A DNA stretch of 64,000 nt from Cladobotryum mycophilum (taxonomy: Eukaryota > Ascomycota > Sordariomycetes > Hypocreales > Hypocreaceae). Made by a program: the position numbers and the translations under genes. Positions 58,287 through 64,000 of this stretch are shown here, in pieces. The DNA is taken from contig CM071590.1 in assembly GCA_036429605.1 (NCBI GenBank), forward strand, positions 2,170,001 to 2,234,000. Reading direction: 5' to 3'. The notes beneath the pieces were generated by a model. That model saw only the letters and a program-made list of their open reading frames with translations. It was not told the DNA's origin and ran no database searches. The first letter of the stretch is position 1, and each line of letters opens with the position of its first letter.

Positions 58287-61200
58287 ATGTCAGCTTCCAG
58301 ATCCGATCACTTGGCACTCGGCTATTCCTCGCATCCTGCCAACCAAAACCGTTCAAACTCTCCTTCTGCCAACAACTCGCCAATCGATCCTCTGGCCTTG
58401 TCGAACAGACAAGCATTTGGACTTGCAGGCGGGATGAATCCAAACAACTTGATGGCCGGGAGCACGCGATCCGGGGCTGGTTCTCCGTCGCACGAGATGG
58501 CAGGCTCCAGCCGTTTGTTCTCTAAGAGGTTCGTGAAACCCCAAGCTGCCTTCCCAAAACTTGAAACCCCCTCTCCACCCCCTTGCAGCCCTATGCGAAC
58601 AGATGGCTAATTGATTATAATCATTTCTAGAGCCCGTGAAATTCAAGCTCAAGAAGGTGTCCCTGGCATGCCTCTGAATCCCTGGGGTGGCCCTCCAACA
58701 AGTGGCAACTCGACACCTCTCCGAGAAAACATCCCCGAATCTCCAACCGACGGTTTCCCAGACTTTGCCCAACTTCCAACCCCTGAGAGCATTTCCCAGC
58801 CTCGGCGTGCTCGTGCCGGCACCGTACCCTCTCGATTCTCACCAGGAGGCGTTGGAAATGTGAATGGTCTTCTTGGCATACCTGGCCTAGCAGCAAAATC
58901 TGCTCGCGCCACTCCATCTCAGAGCCCATTCAACAAGTCACCTTCTCCCAACCTTGAGCATCCCGAGAATACCAACGTCACTGGATCTTCCTCAACGCTT
59001 CTCTCACGTCTGCGTGCTGGATCTATGCCACAACGTAGCCCATTCGCCAACCTGCCTACATCAAACTCACCGTTTGGCCCCTCCATCTTCAGCAGCTGGA
59101 ACCCGTCTGGTGTTGGTCGTGAGCGAGGGTCTACTCTTGCAAGCATTGCTAGTGTCGGCTCCAATGGACCGAGCTCACCTGCACAGTCTCAGTTCTCTAA
59201 AGAAGGCGGAGGAGAGTCTGATGTGCATATGAGAACATTGGACTACCTTGGCCTCGCCGAGACCCCACAGCCTGCCCGAGCTCAACTTGCCACTCCCTAC
59301 ATGGACATGTCACGGCAAGCAAGCCGCTTCCGATCTTATTCGGTCAACAACAAGGACAAGTACGCCGACGAGGAAGATGATTATGATGATGGCATGGCTC
59401 TTGAAAGTCAATATGCTGCCGCTGCACTTCAGGACCAGCTTGCCGCCACAAACCAGGCAATCCTTAACCACAATTTAGCTGTCCAGGCCTTTGCAAACCA
59501 TGCGACTCGGCCACGTGCCCGCACGGCGGGCGTCTTGGATACTCCAGGTAGCCGCTTGATGCGAACCTACGTAAGTGGCAATGCTGGTGTCATGCCCAAT
59601 CCTGTTGCTCCCGCGGAGATCCGTTTGCAGGATGAGAAGGATTATGAAGACATCTCTCAGGCTGTTGCCGGCATGAATCTTGGCAGGTCTAATAGCCGCA
59701 ATGCTGGGCTGCTTAGTGCGGAAGAACAGGGACTTGAGGGCCCAACCAGCGCATTATGGCTTGGCGGCATCCCTACCTCCACAACCACCTCTACCCTTAT
59801 TGAGATGTTCAAATCCCATGGGCCCATAGTGTCGGCTCGTGTCCTCACACATAAGAACTGTGGCTTTGTCAATTTTGAGAGAGTAGAGAGTGCCATTTCC
59901 GCCAAAGCCAGCATGAATGGCAAGGAGATCTTCCCCGGCGCTGGCCCGATCCGAATCAACTTCGCCAAGCCTCCGTCTGCTTCCAACACCCCCGGACATG
60001 ATGGGGTTTTCCCCTCACCTAGTCCGGATCCTTTTGGGAAAAGCCAGGATGCTTCTCACGGTGGCTCGTCTGCCCCATCTGGGGATGCCGCACCTGCTGC
60101 CGCATTGAGCAATGTTACGCCAACTGTTGCCCCTCTGCGCGAGATGACGGCAGACATTGTCGACATTGTCGGCCAGTTTGGTGCTTCGGACGAGGATAGA
60201 GTCCTCATCTCTCAAAGTCTGCAGTCAGCAATTCAGTTCACCTCGTTCGTCGAAGAGATCCCCCCAGTTCGGGAGCCAACTCACACCAGGGTCCATGATG
60301 CGCCTAAGCTCAGGGACATCCGCAAGCGAATCGACAACCAGATGCTCTCCCAAGCTGAGATTGAGAATATTGCAGTTGACATGCTCCCGGAAATTGCTGA
60401 GCTCTCGTCTGACTATCTTGGCAACACAGTTGTGCAGAAGCTATTCGATCACTGCTCTGACCAGCTCCGGGATGCCATGCTGGGTGAGATTGCTCCCCAC
60501 ATTGCCGAGATTGGCATTCACAAGAACGGTACCTGGGCGGCGCAGAAGATCATCGATGTTTGCAAGACCCCAGCCCAGCTCAACTTGCTTGTGGAGCATC
60601 TTCGTCCGTACACTGTTCCCCTCTTCCTTGACCAGTATGGCAACTACGTTTTGCAGGGATGTCTCAAGTTTGGTGCTCCATTCAACAACTTCATTTTTGA
60701 GACGATGCTCAGCCGGATGTGGGAAATTGCTCAAGGCCGGTATGGCGCTCGTGCCATGAGAGCCTGCTTGGAGAGCCACCATGCGACCAAGGAGCAGCAG
60801 AGGATGCTGGCTGCAGCCATTGCTCTCCACAGCGTCCAGCTCGCAACCAACGCTAATGGTGCCCTCCTCCTGACCTGGTTTTTGGACACTTGCACATTCC
60901 CCCAACGTCGCACTGTTCTCTCACCCAGACTGGTCCCTTACCTGGTTCACTTGTGCACTCACAAGGTTGCGTACCTTACTGTCTTGAAGGTCATCAACCA
61001 GAAGGCGGAAGCAGATGCCAGGGATACCATTCTAAAGGCACTGTTCTTCTCTCCCAACGACCAAATTCTTGAGGCTATTCTCAGCGACCAAGCATGTGGT
61101 GCTACACTCATCTTCAAGGTGCTAACGACCCCTTTCTTTGATGAGGCTATCCGGGGTCAGGTCATAGAGAACGTCAAAAATGTGTTGCTTAGAATCAAGG

Positions 61201-61821
61201 CCCAACCAGGACAAGGTTACAAGCGTCTGATGGATGAAGTTGGCTTGTCAACAAGGGCAGCCGGGCCTAATCGAGATGCTAGCACCAACTCGGAGCAACG
61301 ACAGCGTCCAACATCAAGACAGGCCAACAACGCAAATGGACAGCCGCCTCAGCCTGCGCAATCCAACAAGCCCTTCTACAGCGGTGTCAACCCTACCCCC
61401 AATCCTTCAGCGTTTGAGGCAGGTTCCAATGAACAGAGGGCCGACAATGGTAATGGTAACATCCCTCCTTTCACTCCATTCAATCAAGGCATGATGTACG
61501 GTCCCTCTGGTGGACCACCAATGCCTCCTCCCGGCGTCAACTTGCAACAACAAATGCAGTATCAGCAGAGTGTCATGAACAGGGGTAACCCCCAAATGAA
61601 CTACAATTACCCAAGCATGCAACCCGGGGGTTCGGTTACGGCAACCAGACTCCACCAATTGATCAGTTCCGTCAGCAGAACATGCCCCCGAACAACAACT
61701 CCTTGCAGCCCCCTCAAATGCCTGGCGGCCAGCCTCCGTATGCCCCTCCTGGCTTTGGCGTGGGTATGGGTGGATATGCATATGGTGGAAACATGGGAGG
61801 CATGCCTAACATGGGATACAT

Positions 61822-61852
<31 letters not shown>

Positions 61853-61953
61853 CAAGTCAACGGTCGACGTGGCCGCGTACGTCACCCTCCCCCAGTGACC
61901 AACACCAGGGTAATCAGCATCAAGGCAATCACTAACGGTTACCTCAGAGGTAA
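58287..61953 (+). CDS. JSN1: RRM + Pumilio RNA-binding protein (JSN1/PUF2 type), frame broken at a G run
   Basis: Post-transcriptional regulator; yeast Jsn1 and Puf2 bind mRNAs of membrane and mitochondrial proteins. Exons: 58287-58528, 58631-61876 and a six-base exon 61948-61953 (Arg then stop); introns are 102 and 71 nt. The open frame starts at 58281 with TTG; the first ATG is 58287. Residues 1-440 are disordered and Ser/Pro-rich, the RRM is near 452-525 (ALWLGGIPTSTTTSTLIEMF, CGFVNFERVESAI), and the Pumilio repeats near 650-950 (SDYLGNTVVQKLFDHC, HKNGTWAAQKIIDVC, DQYGNYVLQGCLKFG, YGARAMRACLES). The tail is Gly/Pro/Gln-rich with nine Gln coded by CAG. At the five-G run 61626-61630 the frame is lost; one more G restores GGFGYGNQTPPIDQFRQQN and a product of about 1164 residues. 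Confidence 0.9.
61626..61630 (+). other. frame break in the Pumilio gene at a G5 run
   Basis: The context is CAA CCC then five G and TTC. As written the tail becomes Ser/Thr/Cys-rich and out of character; with six G it continues the Gly/Tyr/Gln/Pro-rich tail through the CAG tract to the GRRGR end. Confidence 0.88.
61823..61849 (+). repeat. (CAG)9 coding repeat
   Basis: Nine pure CAG codons for Gln in the tail of the Pumilio protein, a likely length-variable site. Confidence 0.95.
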
Positions 61954-63799
61954 TAATGTCCACTTGAGATGACAAGTCACAATGGCGTCCTCTGGCTATT
62001 AGATATTGCCATAATTGCCTTGTTCCTTCACACTAGTCGGTTAGTGAAGACAAAGGCTTTTGCTCTGCGGAGTTGGGGAGTTTGAAAATCGGTAGAGACA
62101 CAAACGAGAATGACGCCTCCAGTAGGCCAAGCCTAGACGAATGCTGGCTTAGAAGAAGAAAAAAGTACGGACGGGGAATGTTGCCTTTTGTTCCCTGGCG
62201 GTCTCTGTCGCCTCATCGTGGTACATACCTCTGTCTGGACCTGGTGGCAGCATGTGCCGGGCTGGTCTCACACATTTAGGCTGCAAGTGTAGGAGAGGCG
62301 GAGGCAGTTGGTGGCATCTTTTTTCTCTCTCTTTTTAATTCATTCTTTCGACTATCATTATTGAACGATTACGTCTATGAATCCAACACCATGACCGGAA
62401 AAAACAGAAAAAAGCGCAATGTGGAAGCATATTCCTCATTTCTATTATATATTAGTTTTATGTTCCCTCTTCTTCTTGGTGTAGGAAACGATTCATGCCC
62501 ATCGCTCTCCTTTTGCTAGGTTTTACACTGGATGACTCTTTTTACTACAAAAAGAAATGACGAATGGGTAGAAACACAAAAGTTCCTCTTCTTCCCCACG
62601 GCCGAAACAATGAAGCGTTATGTAACACATTTCAATTTCCGGCCAAGTATGGCTTTTTTAAGTATTGAAGGTCTCATGGCGAGACCGGAAATCTTTGGGG
62701 GGCAAGGGGGTTGAAAGGGAAGGATGGGAGTCTGGAGATGAAGAGTAAATCAAAGACTTTGCTTTGCGTGGCCGGCTGGGGTTTTTGGGCCACAACACGG
62801 CGGGACTTGGTGTGTGACGAATTGTGGAATAAGAGGTTGTATATTAGCATCAATCAAAAGTGTTCTTTTTTTCTCACACGAACATATCTTCGTGATGACT
62901 AGTGCTCATACTGTTATTATACACATAGCATGATGAACAGAGTCACACATATTGAGGATGTGATACCGCGATTTCAGACAGTGCCCACTCCTTTGTGTGC
63001 ATTTTGGAATCATGACAATCCTATCAAGCTACCTTTTCTCGCCACCGATTGTGACCTGCTTTGCGGCCGCAGCTATGTTACAAAATGTGAACATTACTAA
63101 TATGACTTCTGCCCCCTCTCCCCGCCCTTCTCCCATTGTCTCTCTTCTTTTTGTGTAATGGGCATCATCATGCTGCTCGCGTCCAACGCCGCGTAAAATG
63201 GTCACCGTCTCTCATCCCCCGTTCTCTCTCTCTCTTTCTCTCTCTCTCCGCCCCTCTCACCTTCCCCTCCTCCATTCTTTCATTCTCATTTTGCCAGCCC
63301 CGACCTAGAGATAAAGGAGCACTAGGTATTCTCGAAAAGAGTGCATACAAGGTGTGGGGAAAAAGGAAATGCGCAAAAAAAGGGGGTGGTGATGGTGGGT
63401 AGAGTGCAAAAAAAAGCAACAAGTGTTCTGGTCAACTTCGTGCAAGGGGTCAAGTGTGTAAAAAGAAAAGAGGACTCGGCCGTTTGTCGAAATACGACAA
63501 GGGTTTCATAAAGTGTAAATGCCAGTGGTAGTCTCCCCAACTCCTGTTCGCATCAAGATAATAACAACACAAAGCCGAATATGGTAAAGGTACGGCGGAA
63601 AATCATTTTTGACGAAAGAGTCAATACAAGGCCAAGAACTGAGATGTGCGCAAAGGAGAATTCGTCGAGTTCTATGGGAGGTGAAATGGGGTAGTTGTCG
63701 TGGTCGAACATTCATGACAGTCTATTGGCGGTTGCGTTGGCCCCCATCTTGGAAGCGGATGGAAACATGTAACTAGTACGCTAACAGTGGCAAAAAGAA
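61954..63799. other. 1.8 kb convergent 3' region
   Basis: This lies between the Pumilio gene and the stop codon of the gene at the right edge. It includes a (TC)n tract near 63220-63248. No gene seen. Confidence 0.6.
63220..63248. repeat. (TC)n microsatellite
   Basis: TC tract interrupted by one TTTC; noncoding. Confidence 0.85.
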
Positions 63800-64000
63800 T
63801 CAATCGAGCTCCATGGTGCCTTCGCCATGGTCGACCGTAGAGGGAGGAGTGGGCTCTGCAATTGGAGCTGTGGATTCAGCTTTGTCCGCACACTCGTGGT
63901 CACCCGGGGGTTCCGTACCCGGTGTTCCCGCTCTGATGGTCTTCAAGGTAGGAGTCGTGGATAACAGAGCCTCTTCGCCGAGTAGCTGTCGGATCCGACC
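63800..64000 (-). CDS. C-terminal end of an unidentified protein, cut by the window edge
   Basis: On the minus strand 66 codons are open from the window edge to a TGA at 63800-63802. The frame has no start inside the window. The translation reads GRIRQLLGEEALLSTTPTLK, continues Pro/Thr/Glu-rich, and ends HGEGTMELD. The balanced codon use and the absence of stops support real coding sequence, but 66 disordered residues are not enough to name the family. The gene would converge on the Pumilio gene. Confidence 0.6.
   Translation of the reverse strand, partial: GRIRQLLGEEALLSTTPTLKTIRAGTPGTEPPGDHECADKAESTAPIAEPTPPSTVDHGEGTMELD

Noticed and set aside
6786..61630. Programmed ribosomal frameshifting in four genes
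   Set aside because: No shared heptamer, no evident downstream structure, and the sites fall in invariant motifs; a base-count error explains all five.
1..64000. CRISPR arrays, prophage or bacterial operons
   Set aside because: The window is eukaryotic with spliceosomal introns; no spaced direct repeats of CRISPR type were seen.
1..64000. Secondary-metabolite cluster or intact transposon
   Set aside because: No polyketide or peptide synthetase, terpene, transposase, integrase or reverse-transcriptase motifs were found.

Overview
The window is nuclear DNA of a filamentous ascomycete, most likely a Sordariomycete of the order Hypocreales. The grounds are short introns (50-106 nt, one of 324 nt) with GT donors, CTAAC/CTGAC branch sites and CAG/TAG acceptors, large intergenic spaces, pyrimidine-rich 5' leaders, many microsatellites, and housekeeping proteins of clear fungal type. 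Genus cannot be fixed from the sequence alone.

Seventeen protein genes are supported. Left part (0.3-9.4 kb): EFG1 (rRNA processing, minus) and SEA4/Mio (SEACAT/GATOR2, plus) share a divergent promoter; SEA4 converges on a PAS-domain kinase (minus). A 4.9 kb gene-free gap leads to an F-box/LRR gene ending in a CaaX box (14.2-16.3 kb). A histidine-phosphatase gene lies at 19.4-20.3 kb, followed by a 6.5 kb gene-poor stretch. A Myb/SANT-like gene (26.7-27.8 kb) converges on IWR1 (minus). Then come an AMPK-type glycogen-binding-domain protein, the mitochondrial DEAD-box helicase MRH4, a disordered nuclear-type protein I cannot name, TIP41 (minus), Aurora kinase, ATP23 (minus), PRO1, GRS1, the PAK kinase CLA4 and a JSN1-type RRM/Pumilio gene. 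The C-terminal end of one more minus-strand gene enters at the right edge. I saw no convincing tRNA, rRNA, intact transposon or biosynthetic cluster.

Most genes are unrelated housekeeping loci. Several do touch nutrient signalling (SEA4 and TIP41 in the TOR pathway, PAS kinase and a glycogen-binding-type protein in storage carbohydrate control), but this is probably chance proximity.

The strongest unexpected signal is that four otherwise conserved genes (PAS kinase, Aurora, CLA4 twice, the Pumilio gene) lose their frame at a G or C run, and at all five sites one extra base in the run restores the family-typical protein. Consensus under-calling of G/C homopolymers is the simplest explanation. 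It means automatic annotation would truncate or split all three protein kinases here. Other points of interest are the CaaX box on the F-box protein, a 9-mer (TACTCCGTA) found six times only between genes, two in-frame splice acceptors in SEA4, dual starts in GRS1, and an AT-rich island between TIP41 and Aurora.
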